Positions 23,490-36,300 of a stretch of DNA of 64,000 nt are shown piece after piece (the stretch's first letter is position 1; every line of letters begins with the position of its first letter). Source of the DNA: Hirundichthys speculiger (taxonomy: Eukaryota; Chordata; Actinopteri; Beloniformes; Exocoetidae); contig JAGFBZ010001548.1 in the NCBI GenBank assembly GCA_018398805.1, forward strand, positions 1,600,501-1,664,500, in the 5' to 3' direction. The translations under genes were made by a program, and so were the position numbers. Under the pieces are notes generated by a model. It made no database searches. It had not been told where the DNA came from and worked only from the letters and a program-made list of their open reading frames with translations.

Positions 23490-24631
23490 TATGATTAAAA
23501 TTTTTAATTATGATTAATCGCATGATTTCCCTGATTAATCACGATTAATCGCATTGTATACGAAAACATCAAATTGAGTGACATGAAATGAATTCAAAAG
23601 TAGTGTAAAGGTCACTTTTATTTAAATATTCTGCTGCCATATGAACTAAAGTGCCATAACATTTGTTGTTCAAATACTTTTAACATCAGCACTTGTCAGT
23701 AACACATATTTAGTGTAAATCTCATCTTAAAAAATGTCAAATAAAATAAAGCTTTTTGCCACTGCCAGGGCATTAATGTCATCCTGTTTTTTATGGAAAA
23801 TAAAAAAAGTCTACCAAAAATAACAATCTAGAGGCCACAATCAGAACATTAAAACAGGTAAAATTCTGAGGTAACAGCAGAGACTTTTAACGGGAAGTTC
23901 AGCTTGACAGTGGTTACAAATAACCTTGTTTCTGTTGGAATCCTCCCCTGGTAGAACTTTAAAATGAAAATGTCAATGTTAAAGTTCTGTAATTTTATCA
24001 ATCCCTAATTATCTGTGGATTATTTGTTTTTTTCCATTTTCGATTGTCAATCAAAAATTTAAAAAATTAAAAAGTGATTTTTTTTTTCCCGTTTTTTTTA
24101 ATCTAACACACACAAAAAAATGCCTGTTTTTTTTTTATATTTCAATTTTAGCAAACAGGCCATGGGACTGAATTTGTTTTTAATAATTTATTGCCTGGTT
24201 TACATGAGCCAGAAATGGCTTTGCTTTATAATCAAGGAACATACTTTCTGTTGTCGTTACACATCTGTGCCACTAGATGGAGTCCGCACTGCAGTAACCA
24301 GCTAGAGAGCAGCAGGACAGTGAACACATGGAGCAGATCTGATGATAAATAGAGAAATGACACAATCGTCTTGAACAAAGAGGTTTGAAAGTTTTTTTCC
24401 AGACAGAATTATTATTATTGCTACCTGAATTGCTACCTGAACTGTAAAGTACACTGATTTTTACCGCTCCATGTCTGTTTTAGTTTTGCCTGCCAATTAT
24501 TTTCCGGTTCCTCAGCAGCCAGTAACAGACTTTTCAAAACAAAAGCATGTGACCAACATGCGTTAACGCGCGATAAAATAATCGTTGTGTTAATAAATTA
24601 ATGCGATAATAACGCGCTAACTTGTCCAGCC

Positions 24632-24640
<9 letters not shown>
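23490..24640. mobile_element. hAT-like element relic flanked by TA repeats
   Basis: The left part contains repeated GATTAATCGC motifs. The right end reads ATAACGCGCTAACTTG then TCCAGCCCTGA, the usual end of a large fish hAT-derived family. The left terminus is lost in a TA run, so no target duplication can be read. Confidence 0.5.

Positions 24641-24697
<57 letters not shown>
24635..24697. repeat. (TA)n microsatellite
   Basis: About 60 bases of alternating T and A directly abutting the right end of the hAT-like relic. Confidence 0.95.
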
Positions 24698-24703
<6 letters not shown>

Positions 24704-24739
24704 TAATATTATATTATATTATATATATTAGTCAAATAG

Positions 24740-27235
24740 CAACATTTGACACAATAAGTAAAGTTTTTCAGTTCAAATACATTTTTGTTGACAACTGAAT
24801 CAATGAATATACATGTGAATTTAAACAACAAAAATGTTTTTTTTCATCTATATTTATCTGTAGGTTTTTCAATCTGTCTACTACATTTACCGATTAGTGC
24901 AAACTCAAAGTATAATTATACCTATGATGTTCAATATTTTAAAACTTTTTGTAAACTCAAGCAATAATCTATGCGCGATTTGCACCCTAGATGTAGAGGG
25001 TTGAACATCTGCTACCACCGCCACTCCCGCTATAAGTCTCCAATAAAACCAGAAAAAGTCTTTAGATTTTGTCTCTACTCATGTTTTTGGAAAAAAAAAA
25101 AATCAAAGGGTTAAGTTGGCAACACTGCTTTTCAGCTGCTGGCAAATGAACTTAAGGTCCATTTCCGCCCCCTCCCGGGCTGGGAGTGGGTGCATCTGTG
25201 TGACCGGTGTTTCAGAAATTAGGGAACTGAGAATGGTCCAATTACATATGTTGCTGTTTTGTAATTAATTCATTGAAATTCACTTTCATATGTTTGAGTC
25301 ACTAAACCTTATTCTATTCTCGGATTGATTCTCAGTTGATACATGTGTTCAGCTGCAGCTCTACAGTCCATTGTTCCAAAACATTCCTGAGAGGCCGCCT
25401 GGTGCTTTAGTGTATGTGTGTCTTCCATTTGTTAGTGATGATTAATAATTTACCACACTCTCTATCAACTGGTGAGCTGGTGGTCTGCTCCAGGCCACTT
25501 CCTCTCCTAGGGACAATAGAGCCATTTCCTGTGGGGTGCGAATCCATGTACCAGAGACACTGACACAGGCAACTATTGTAAAGTAGAGACATCATATCAC
25601 TGTGTCTTGTTCTTGAAATGAAATACAAACTTGGCTGTGCAGTGAGATCCATGCTCTGTAACTGCTGATGGCTTACAAGGAAAGACTCTTGCCAAGACAA
25701 AAAGACAACTTTTTGATCTCTGCCAACAGTATGTAAAGCAAATGTATTGAAAAACATATATGCCTTTGTATGAGATATGCTATATCTTTGATGTGTTGAG
25801 TAACAGAGACAGATATATGAGATTGATTTATGAATGCACACACCCTCTTTAATAACTTTAAACCTGTTGTCATTTTGAGTTATGTAAATGAAAAGGACAT
25901 CAAAACCTGAATACTGCATCAGTGCTAAAACCTAAAAGACATTTTTTGGCAGAGTCAGCATGAGCTCCAGTCCCACATGAATCCCTCTCCTTTAACTCCT
26001 GGCTCAATTTCAAAATAAAGAGGCTGCTGTGTTAAAACAATAGGACCATTCATGTCACTGCAGCCCCTGTGTCCACTATTCAGGGATATCTGAGGAAGCA
26101 AAAGTCAAACCCAGTCCATTTTGAGAGTATTTTGCAGATTCAGATGATCCAGTTTGGCAACATGAAGGCACTGTTCTGTTCAGTGAACCATCTAATAATC
26201 ATCGAGCCCTTCAAGCAATACACTCAAATTCAAGAGTGTCAATTAAGCCTGAAGCTAATTTTTTTTTTAAATCCACACATTCTCTCTGACAAATGTAATG
26301 GCCTAAATAACCAGTAATGACCCAGCATGCCTTCAGCCTCTCTGCCACTGTCTCTTTCATTCTGAGAGGCACAGATGATGACTGTCACAATGGTTGCATA
26401 GGAGAGAGCAGTGGTGATACACCCCGAGGCAGGACATAGAGTACAGCCTGACCTATCTGACTCTATCATCGAGGCTGACTGTGTCATACAGACAGTCAGA
26501 GAAGCTGCTGTGCACACCGTGTTAACATATTTTGCAGTATTTAGGACATTTGAATTACTTTGTCAGTTATTATTATCATTATTATTATTATTATTATTTC
26601 TGAGCAGGGCAGTAAATTGTTGCTGTCACAGTCTGTTACCATACAATAATTTATTTGTGCAGGAACAGCCAGTGCTGCCTGGATCGAGGGACCCCTCAGG
26701 TTTTATATGTGATCAAATGAAATGTCATCTTCACATCTTTAGCTTCTTTACATATGAATAAGCTATCCAGCTGAAGTATGTATAAATATTGATACATTAC
26801 TAGAAAAAAATGTGTTATTTTTTTACCAAACAGGAATTAAATGGAAACAGTTCATTAACTAATATAACAGACAACTATGATAATCAATGAATTTCTCAGA
26901 CTTAAACAGGTGAAAGTCAGTTAGTATCTTTTGGAAGCAAGTATCAGATTAGTATTCTGACAAAACAAATATTTTGGATGTCCCCAATTGTAGTGGCAGA
27001 GGGAGTATTCAAAAATCAGAATACAAAGAGAAGTACCATTTAAGCATTGTAAAAGATAAAGTGTTGCAAGTCACAGTCCAGCAATAAAAGTGTCAGTTTT
27101 AAAGTATTAAAACAAAAGTACTAGTTTGATACCCAGGCTAAAATATCACTATACAATGCTGTACTAAAGTATGCACATCTAGTTTTTTAAACAAAGTTTT
27201 AAAGATAACCACATGTACTTTCCAGTCTCTTTAAG
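24740..27235. other. non-coding stretch with an ATT microsatellite
   Basis: An (ATT)n run lies at about 26568-26598. The segment around 25110-25215 (TTAAGTTGGCAACACTG) resembles the interior of fish hAT elements. A 170-codon minus-strand frame at 25407-25919 shows no recognisable domain or splice context and is probably chance. Confidence 0.4.
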
Positions 27236-27683
27236 AAAATTCAGTTCAATTCAACTTTATTTGTATAGCATCTATTACAATACAAATAATCTCTAGGCAC
27301 TTTTCAGAGACCCAGAGCATAACCTCCAAGCAAATATTATTAACTACTAAATTTGTAATATTATTAAATCTTAAGTAAAAAATAAAAAATAAAATAATGG
27401 TAAGTAAAAAAAAAAAAAAAACTTCCCAAGCAGGAGAAAACCTTTAAGCCAACCAGTGGCAAGGAAAAACTCCCCTTTAAGAGGGAAGAAACCTTGAGCA
27501 GTACCCAACTCATAAGGGGGGACCTTCCTGCTGAAGGACAGCTGGGTAAAGAAAGAAAAGAGGAGGGAGATAGAACAGAGAGAGGACAGGAACAAATATA
27601 CTGACAATATTAAAGAGGACAAAATATATTAATAGTAATTATCTGTTAGCTGGAGAACTAAGAATTTTATGTACTTAAATTAT

Positions 27684-28742
27684 TAGGGGTGCAACGGTAC
27701 AGATGGCTCACGGTACGGTCTGTACCTCGATTTTTGTGTCACGGTTTTGGTATGGATTCGGTACAGTTTCGATATGTGTTTTGGGCATAAAGTGACAATT
27801 CATTTCTCTGAAATGATTTACAGTGGTACCTTTACTTACGAAATTAATTGGTTCTGGAAGTAGTTTCGTAACCTGAAAATTTCGTAAGTAGAGAAACCTT
27901 TTCCATGTAATTGCCCTAATCCTTTCCAAGCCCTCCAAAGTTTGAACATAATTTTTTTATAAATAATAAATAATACATGAAATGACATAAAAACCTGTAA
28001 GAAATACATGTTAGAACTAGAAAAACACTCGGAGGACGCAGACCTCCACCAAGCGCAACAATTATCGAAAATTTGAAAGTGATCCAGAATCCAGGATTTC
28101 TTCCAGATCACACCCAAAATGAAATCAGTTCTTCCTTTTCACATTTCAAAATTTCATCAAAATCCATCCACAACTTTTTGAGTTATCGTGAACACAGACA
28201 GACAGACACATTAACACTGGGAAAAACATAACCTCCTTGGCGGAGGTAATAAAAATTTTTGTTTACCTGGGTTGCTGGGTTACGCTCATACAGAAAAGGG
28301 GCCCTCCTAGACAATGGGATGCCAGGAAGATGCTAAGCGATAGCCAATGGGAGAGCAGCTCGGACGCACCACTTTCAAACCGAGATACAGAGCCGACAAG
28401 AATGTTTACGTTCGGTAAACTCTGGGAGCTCCCACACCAGCAATTTAAATACGTTTTCTCCCAATTTCTCCGCTACCACAGGCCATGCCTGCTTGTTTTT
28501 TTCCCCCGTCGTTGAGCTACAGGCAACCGGCCAAAGTGTGATAGGCTGGTCACTGTGAGTTAGCGGAGGCGAGTGGACATTGACATGCAGTAGCGGGCCT
28601 GTTGCCTAAAAGGCACACACGCTCACGTGCAAGTCCAATGCAAAATGACTGGAACATAAATCCCGCGGGACATAAAAGTGTATTGTCCCGTGTAGGTCGT
28701 ACCGAACGGTCCAGTATTTTACCAAGTACCGTTGCATTCCTA
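27684..28742. mobile_element. hAT-like element inserted in the L2-type LINE
   Basis: Ends are TAGGGGTGCAACGGTAC on the left and, inverted, TAGGAATGCAACGGTAC on the right, the same family as the element at 17397. The flanking octamers (TAAATTAT and TAACTGGT) do not match well, so the target duplication has decayed or the right end was rearranged. Inside lie another fish repeat starting CAGTGGTACCTTTACTTACG (about 27822-28010) and an RTE tail. Confidence 0.7.
28014..28251 (+). mobile_element. RTE-like LINE 3' tail, copy 1
   Basis: It runs from CTAGAAAAACACTCGGAGG through TCATCAAAATCCATCC to the terminal CCTCCTTGGCGGAGGTAAT. It shares most positions with the copy at 61383-61632. It is 5'-truncated and non-coding, and lies inside the hAT-like element. 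Confidence 0.8.
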
Positions 28743-30124
28743 TAACTGGTAGATTGTTAATACAAGCAATACAGAGATGACTATACAAACAGGTGTAAGC
28801 AGCAACATTGAAGTGGTCAGACTGCAGGTCAGCATGTCAGTTGATATCCCAGAGACATCTATATAGACAGGTGGAGGTAAATGCTGAGATGGTCAGAGGG
28901 TGGAACTGTAGGTTATTGTGTAGCTCTGGAAACTCTGGACTAAAAACATACAAAAAAAAAGAAAAGGGGGGTGAAGGACAGCACAAAAAACTAAGAATAA
29001 TGAACCGCAGTGACATTTAAGAGGTGCATTTATTGACAACTATGGATACAGCTGAAGGAAGAAAAAGAAAGGAGGCGAGAGAAGAGAAGGTGAGGACACT
29101 GCTCAGCGGGTCATGTTGGTGTCCCCCTGCAGCGTTGGCCTATAGCAGCATAGCTATGACGATGCTATGTTTCAGACCAGCCTCCTCTAGTCTTGGCTTC
29201 AACCATTCCTATAACTGTAGCTGTGACTGTTGACCCTAACACACTATTGTTTAGACTAACTATAGGCTTTACTAAACAGAAATGTTTTCAATTTAGTCTT
29301 AAAGAGGGAGGTGGTGTCAGCCTCCTTAACCCAAATTGGTGGCTGGTTCCATAATAAAAGTACCTGGTAGCAGAAGGCCCGTCTGCTTTTGGATATTCTA
29401 GGAACAACAAGTCAACCTGCACTCTAAGAGCGGAGAGCTCTATTAGGAGCATAAGGAGTTATCAGGTCTTGTAAATAATGAGGAACTTGGACATTAAGGG
29501 TCTTATATGCAAGTAACAGTATTTTGAATTTGATTTTAAATTTCACGGGAAGCCAGTGGAGGAAGGCTAACATGGAACATGATTTCTCTTGTGGATTCCT
29601 GTCAGCACTCCTGCTGCTGCATTTTGGATCAGCCAGAGGCTATTTAGCGAGTTACTTGGACATCCTGCTAATAACGTATTAAAATTTTCCAGTCAAGAAG
29701 TGATAAACACATGGATTAGTTTTTCAGCATCACCCTGGGAGAGGATGCTCCTAATCTTGGCAATATTACAGAGATTTAAAAAAAGGCTGTCTTACAAACC
29801 TGGTTAATATGCTGTTTAAATGACATATCCTGATTGAAAATAAGTCAGAGGTTTTTCACAGCTGTAGTGAAGGCCAAGATAAATTTCTAATCCATTGATA
29901 AGGTGTTTGCAACCAAAAACAAAAACCTGCATTTAATCAGAATTTAAAAGCAAAAGATTTGTGGACATCTAGGCATTAATGTCCTTAAGACATGCCTGAA
30001 GTTTGGCTAACGGTTCTGTTTCATCTCGCTTCATGGATAAATACAGCGGCGCATTATCAGCATAGCAATAAAAATTCATGGCACGGCTCTGGATAATATT
30101 TCCCAAGGGCAGCATGTATAGAGT

Positions 30125-30825
30125 GAAGCAGGGTAGAGCTAGAGTGCCCCAAAGTGGGCCTTAGGCTAAACGCAAAGAAAACTGAGGTCATCACCTACAA
30201 CATTCCACCAGAACATCAACCTCTGATAACATCAGGAGGAGCTGTGCTGAAAGAAGTCGATGACTTCAAATACCTGGGCTCACGGGTCAACTCAACTCAG
30301 CAAGATCTAAAGGTAAGAAAGGCACTTGCATGGAGGGCCCTGAATGGCATGACCAGTGTATGGAACTCCAACCTCCCCCGCCAAATCAAACTCAGCTTCT
30401 TCTACGCAACAGTAGAGTCCGTCCTCCTCTGTGGCAGTGAATGCTGGACCCTGAATTCAACCCAAGAGAAGTCTCTGGATGGGTGCTACACAAGGATGTT
30501 GCCTGTAGTGCTTAACATCAGCAAGAGTATCCATGTAACCAACAAAATCCTGTACGAGGGAATACCAAGGGTGAGCGACAAGATTACTGTAAGGAGAATG
30601 AGACTAGCAGGGCATTGCTGAAGGCATCCAGAGCTGCCAGCCAGCAAGTTGGTGCTGTGGGAACCAACACATGGCCATCGATCAAGAGGACGTCCCACAC
30701 TAACATACGTGGACACACTCAAGAAGGATGCAGGAACCCAGAGCACCAACAAACTGGCTAGATGTATGGAGAATCGGGATGACTGGAAGCAACGATGGAA
30801 GGCTCGTCTGAGGACGACCTAGCAG
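30125..30825 (+). mobile_element. foreign LINE reverse-transcriptase fragment inside the L2-type LINE
   Basis: A 155-codon open frame (30154-30621) reads KKTEVITYNIPPEH, DDFKYLGSRVNSTQQDLK, FFYATVESVLLCGSECW and KITVRRMRLAGHC. Beyond one stop it continues RHPELPASKLVLWEPTHGH, RSRGRPTLTY and ENRDDWKQRWKARLRTT. This is the C-terminal third of a non-LTR reverse-transcriptase polyprotein. It runs opposite to the surrounding LINE, and its frame is unusually well kept: a single stop near 30619. Confidence 0.8.
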
Positions 30826-31200
30826 GATCGGCCCGAACACTGAACTCTGTGGGACGCCATAGCAAACCCTCATCTGTGCGGAAAAAAACATCATTAACAT
30901 GAAAGAACTGGAATCTGTCAGACAGATATGATTTAAACCGGCCTAGTGCTGTCCCGTTAATCCTGATAATGTGCTCTAATCTGTGCAGTAAAATGCTGTG
31001 ATCAATGGTAAAAGCAGCACTGAGGTCCAGCAGAAATGGTATGGACACTAATCCATTGTCTAGTGCCATGAGGAGGTTGTTCATGACTCTAACCAGGACC
31101 ATTTCTGTGCTATGATGTATTCTGAAATATCTCCTTAAAACAGTTAAGTCCATGGAAGAGAGGCCCTGCTCAATACTGACTTTTGCTTGTAGAATCATTT

Positions 31201-32500
31201 TATACTGAGCATTGTTGGGATTTATTTTATGTACATAATTTCAAGATGTTGACCAGTATCATTTTTTTCTGTTGTTGATGCAGATAACAAAAAAAAAAAA
31301 AAAAAAAAAAGACCTCCAATCAGTCAGGTGATTATTCAGCCAACCTCTAATATTATCACTATAATATTTGTTTTCATTTTAAAGACATTGAAAAATAAAT
31401 AGGTACGTAATTAAAACTGATAAACCAAGAAGACTGGGAGTGCCTTAGACTTTTGTATAGTACTATATATGACATCATTATATAGTTTAAATACACTCTT
31501 ATGTTAAACCTTTTGGACTTTTTCTTTCAATATTGTAAATAATAATTTATGTACAAAGTTAAAGAGGAAAAAAACCTTTGGGTGGACAGGTTAAAAGATA
31601 TCTATAATGTGACCCTCACTTCACATTGTGCTTTGTAAGCCATCAAAAGCCAAAAACAGTAAGATAATATTAATCTTAAGCATAATTACATTGTTACTTG
31701 ACCAGCCAAATAAATACAGTGCAGCAAAAGTAAAAAATTTTAAATATGAAACATAGTATAAGTAAGAGTACTTTTCTGCAGTGCTAGAGTAACTGTCCAA
31801 CCCCTTCTTCACTACTACAAACGAGTTACATCATTAGACTGCAGTTTTTTGACATTTAAGTTCCACACTAAGCCCCTGCTAAAAAACAAACAAACTAATC
31901 CATAAAAATACCATGATTGTGCTGATGTCACATTTCACCTTTGCAGAAATTTTACAACAAAGTAAAACTTCTGAATACCACTTCTGCCACTGCTTATTTG
32001 GCTCATCCAAAATATTTGTTTTGTTTAAAATATAAAATCCACGATACATCAGAAACATATGGAAATATGACGATCTACACAAATGTGAGGTAAAAGTGCT
32101 TGCCCCTCCTTTTTGTATATGTTAACTGTACAAAAGAACTTAAAATGAACCGTCATGACTCAGACACGTGACTGATAAACGCATAATCGATGGTATCTGT
32201 TTCTCAGTGAAATCGGTGACTCATCTGCTGTCTGGTTTCGTTTAAGGTGTGGCCTAGACGTCATCCAGGTGAACGACATGGCTGAGAGCGAGTGCTGTTT
32301 TTGACTCGGAAATGAGAATAAAACCATTAAACTGTGACATTATGGTTGTATCTGCATATAAATTACTCCATGATTGTGTATTTCACACCTGCCCTAAACT
32401 TGTTAGAACTTATTTTTTTTTATTTTAGTTCTTTCAAATGTCCGATCAGATTAACCAAAGATAACACGATTAAAAATGGGTTTTGTTGTAGGCCTACTTA
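31201..32500. other. intergenic stretch upstream of jup
   Basis: It holds an A run (31289-31310) and a short Tc1-like terminal fragment near 31438 (GTGCCTTAGACTTTTGTATA). No exon was recognised. The part from about 32160 rightward becomes the jup promoter region. Confidence 0.45.
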
Positions 32501-33310
32501 ATCAGTCGTGCTTTTAAAATACACAACATTAGGCTGTAGTAAGCGATGCTTGCCTGTAATAAGGAGCAGTCGCTCGGTTCCGAACAATAAAACACCGCCT
32601 CTGTCAGTGGTGTGAGCGGTCCGGGTGGGGTGGCTGCGAGGCGGAGTCTGCGACGCTCCTTTTACGGTTTTTTTTTTTTTTTTTTTGTTCAGAACTGTTT
32701 CGACCAGAAGCAGTGAAGGGGAAGAGAGAGGAGAGAAGTGAGGAGAAAAACGGAGAAGGGCTCCACACCGAAGGGAGGAAAGAAAAAAAAACACCGTCTT
32801 GGAATTACTGGAGAAGCTTCCGCGTGCTGTATCCCGGTAAGGTTCACTGAATGTACCGTTTACGACCGGTTTAACTGCCCTTAAATGGCCCCTAATGTTT
32901 CCGTCAGCGACGGCGATTTTCTCATTATTTATTCTTGTCGGCTCATTTAAAAACGCGCTTCTCTTTATTTCAATAGCATTATCAAATGCCTGGGGCAGTG
33001 CTTGTTTATATTTTTTCGACGGCTGCTGGTTAAAAATCGAGCTTTGGGTTTGGATTTCATTTCCGCATGCCACAAACTACTGGCCACTTCTGCCTGTTGT
33101 CACGGAGTTGAGCGCGAGCTGCCCACCGACCGACCACAGGTTGTCTTTTGTGAACGGTCTGAAGTGTTTTCACTGACCAGAATATCACAAACCTGTGTCC
33201 AAGCCGCACTAATCCACATTTTAGCACCACTGCTCAACGTATATCTGTGCGTAACTTGCTTTTAGACCCCCACGTCTCCGTGGCTTAGGGCACGCGCTTT
33301 TATTTGTGTG
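32500..33310 (+). promoter_or_regulatory. jup: CpG-rich promoter region of jup
   Basis: This block is visibly richer in G+C and CpG than its surroundings and contains the splice donor of the inferred first exon. There is no clear TATA box. A 191-codon minus-strand frame (32498-33073) overlaps it and looks like a chance frame in GC-rich DNA. Confidence 0.5.
32690..32836 (+). other. jup: jup exon 1, non-coding (inferred)
   Basis: A purine-rich segment after a run of T ends in ATCCCG/GTAAGG, a good donor. It contains no ATG followed by a long frame. Its left boundary is approximate. If correct, intron 1 is 32837-41983. Confidence 0.45.
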
Positions 33311-36300
33311 CGAGTGCGACTGGAGCAGGTGAAGGTAACATACGACGTTAAAACTGACGTGTGACTGGTTTAAAACTTTAAAAAAAAAAAAGCCATAGTA
33401 ACGTAATTTCTATGAGGGTATCCTTTCCAAATTAATACACCATCGTGTATTAACAGAAAATAATTTAAAATCGACTGAATGTTTACGTCAAGTTGTTGTT
33501 CTCAGTGTTCACTCTCTGAATGGTAAATGCTTTCTTTAGGTCTTTGGGTTTGGGACTAGTAGTTGTACAAAGCAAGTCATTATTGTAAATCGTGCTGACA
33601 GTTTTCTTTTATCTTATAGATCAATCATTAATCAGTTCTCATACTGACTCAGATCTTTTTGTTTAGGCGACATCCTTAAATTTAAAGCTCACACAAAAGT
33701 AACAAGGGTAACTGTTGAGGAAGTCTGGGCATGCACACGTGATTTATGCCTCTTGCTCCAATCCAGTCCCAAATTCATGCCAGCAGGTTTTTTTTCAATG
33801 TCATTACCCCACAATTAACTTATTTCATGAGTAAATCCATTGAAATTTGTGTCAGTAAAAAAAAAAAATCACCTTTTGCATATGTGAAGAAGTGATTTAC
33901 CAACTTAAAGATCTATTTGACAAGTGGAATTGGGGTTAAAAGTTAAACTAAGTTTCTCTCTTTTGGATCAATAAACCCTAATTATATTGTCTATTGTTCC
34001 CATGTTTGAATTATCACTAAACATTTCAAAGCATTCAGACTCATGCCAAAAAGAGTGGTATTCAGCTGATTTCTAGACCAGTGCTTCCAGCTGAGGCTGC
34101 TGAATCAGGAGTGGGTTGAATGGGACATGGGGGCCAATGCCTTTGCCAATTTGGCCCTTCTTCCAAAAGCAGAAACTGGTGTTTTCAGAAAAAGGAACAG
34201 GGTTGATCGGTGGTTGGATGGCAGCTCGGGTGACGAACAGAAGATCATTAGATTTTGCAGCTACAGCTGTGATGGCATGGTGCTAATCCCCCCCACCCCC
34301 CCACCCCTTAATTTCTCTTCACTGTCCAACATTAGCAGAGCAATAGGCCAGGGAGCCCTCCAGTTTACAAATGGATCTATACTTTTTTTTTTTTTTTTAC
34401 AAGGGGCTTGCTGTATGACATATACTCTAACATCTTGGTTTATTAATTTCCTCATTGAATTCATTGTCCTGCCTCTTGTCTCTGTCTAGTGGAGCCTGAC
34501 TGATTACTTTCCAAGGGCTTAGCTACAGCCACTTGTCGCACAAATAGTGTGACCTGCTCTGTCTTTTCATATCACCCTTTTTGATTAACTTTTTACATGG
34601 TGACGGGAATGCAGAAAGATAAAGTTTCCCATCAACTTCAACATAGTCTGTGCAGCCAAATTGTAGGCAAAGTGGTGTATAGCATTAGAGTCTTCGTGGG
34701 GTTACCTTCCAGAGGAAATGATTATTAAACAATGCTGCTCTCAATGATCAAAATGGATTTATTCAAGCTGCGAATCCCAGTACTTAGTGGTTTCTTCATT
34801 ATCAATTAATGTCCTCCATTTTAAGATATATTAACTTCAGTTAGTATCGAGGGGGAAAAAAGAGCTCTGGAAGAAATTTGCAGATTCTCAGGAAAGGTGG
34901 TTGCCACACCAAAAGCATTATAAGTTTCTTCTTTACATGTATTTATTTATTTTCATATATATATAACTTGCAGCATTGACCAAAACCACTGACTCATGTA
35001 AGTGGTTTCTGCTGTCCCCAACAAAACATCAAGTCCGACGCTTCTAGCTGTGTGTAGTGGTATAATGCTGAGTAAGTATAGCTTGCATTGCCCAGCTGAG
35101 TTCTGCATGACAGTCTTGTGTTAATTATTTACCTTCAGCTGTTCTCTTGGTTGGATCAAACAAGAGCAAGAAAAAGCCCCTTTCTTAAAATGTCAGAGGC
35201 CTAATGGCTGTTTCTGCCCATCACTGGCTCTTAAAAAGCTGTATGAAGGTCTGCCAGGATGGTCATTTCAAGTCAGCTCTTATCACAGTTGTCCAAAACT
35301 CCCACGCATTGGTCTAACAGTTTTCTGGAGTCCTACTTTTTCCTTTATGAGGACATTACCATTGATGATTTTTTCATTATTCAGGAAAAGAGAGTCTGAA
35401 CTAGATTAGGAGTGACTCAAAAGAGAAAGTTTTCACAGTTGGATGTTTTGGCAGAGTTGTGTTTCTCAGCATAGCAACTCTGAGTCCCGTGCTGTCTGTT
35501 TTTCTTTGCCTCCTCCCTGTCCCTTAATTACAATTCTATGAGAGATTGAGGAAAGCGAGGACAACAGGGTGTGGTTGAAACACAAAGCACATCAACAGTG
35601 AAGCTTAACTTGATAGATAAGCATCATAAAGACTGCCAAGGTCTCTTAGGTAAGTTAATTTTGAAGTTGTTTGGTGAAAATTGTATAAAGCAATTTTATT
35701 CTTTTTTTTTCTAGCTTTTGAAGGATTTCATGGGCTGTGAAAGCTGTGCAAACCAGGCAGTTATGGTTACTTAAAAAAAACTGAAAACATTGTAAGGGGA
35801 AAAAACACAAAATTCATGTGTGTTTCAGTGAGTCAAGTCAGGTTGTTTTTTTCAATGTTCTTTGTGAAATTGATATTTTGTGGTTTGCTTTGATAGTTAG
35901 TATTGAGGTTTGACATCAGAACGAATCTCAAATTCTTTAGTAATGATAGTTTTTATGTTTCACCTTTTTTGTTGTAGTTTTCCTGGAGATAAACACCAAA
36001 CTTCAACTTGCCAGACTAATTTGCTGAATTCTTTAGGGTCTTCAGACTTTTGCCCTGCTCTCTCAAGCGCTCCCCTCCTTCTCCCTCATGCCTCTAATCT
36101 CCCTGAAAAATTAATCATCTGTCACATCTTTTCCATGCCCAGCCGCACACTGATGCCTAGCAGTGGCACTTTAAGAAGAAAAAAAAAAAAACATCCTCCG
36201 CCAAGCTTTTAAACTGGTCTTTGACTGTTTGGATGCAGCTTTGGCCAACGAACTTGGCTCATGAACACACCAAGCCATCTTGATGTGCTTCAGCTCTTTT

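Larger units (their letters stand above)
27240..31200 (-). mobile_element. L2-type LINE, minus orientation, invaded by other elements
   Basis: The left end, read on the minus strand, is a 3' end of the type CAAATAAAGTTGAATTGAAC. On the same strand the order is: reverse transcriptase (30826-31198: STEMVLVRVMNNLLMALDNG, then ILLHRLEHIIRINGTALG, then KSYLSDRFQF), the C-terminal segment (about 29280-29480) and the 3' region. All frames are broken. The element is interrupted at 27684-28742 by a hAT-like element and at about 30125-30825 by a reverse-transcriptase fragment of another LINE in the opposite direction. Confidence 0.8.

Noticed and set aside
25407..25919. 170-codon minus-strand frame
   Set aside because: No domain, no splice context and no neighbour that suggests a gene; taken as chance.
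32498..33073. 191-codon minus-strand frame across the jup promoter, the longest frame in the window
   Set aside because: It overlaps the inferred jup exon 1 in CpG-rich DNA, includes a poly-Lys run from the poly-T tract, and shows no recognisable domain.
34127..34489. 120-codon plus-strand frame in jup intron 1
   Set aside because: It contains translated poly-C and poly-T runs and no family resemblance.
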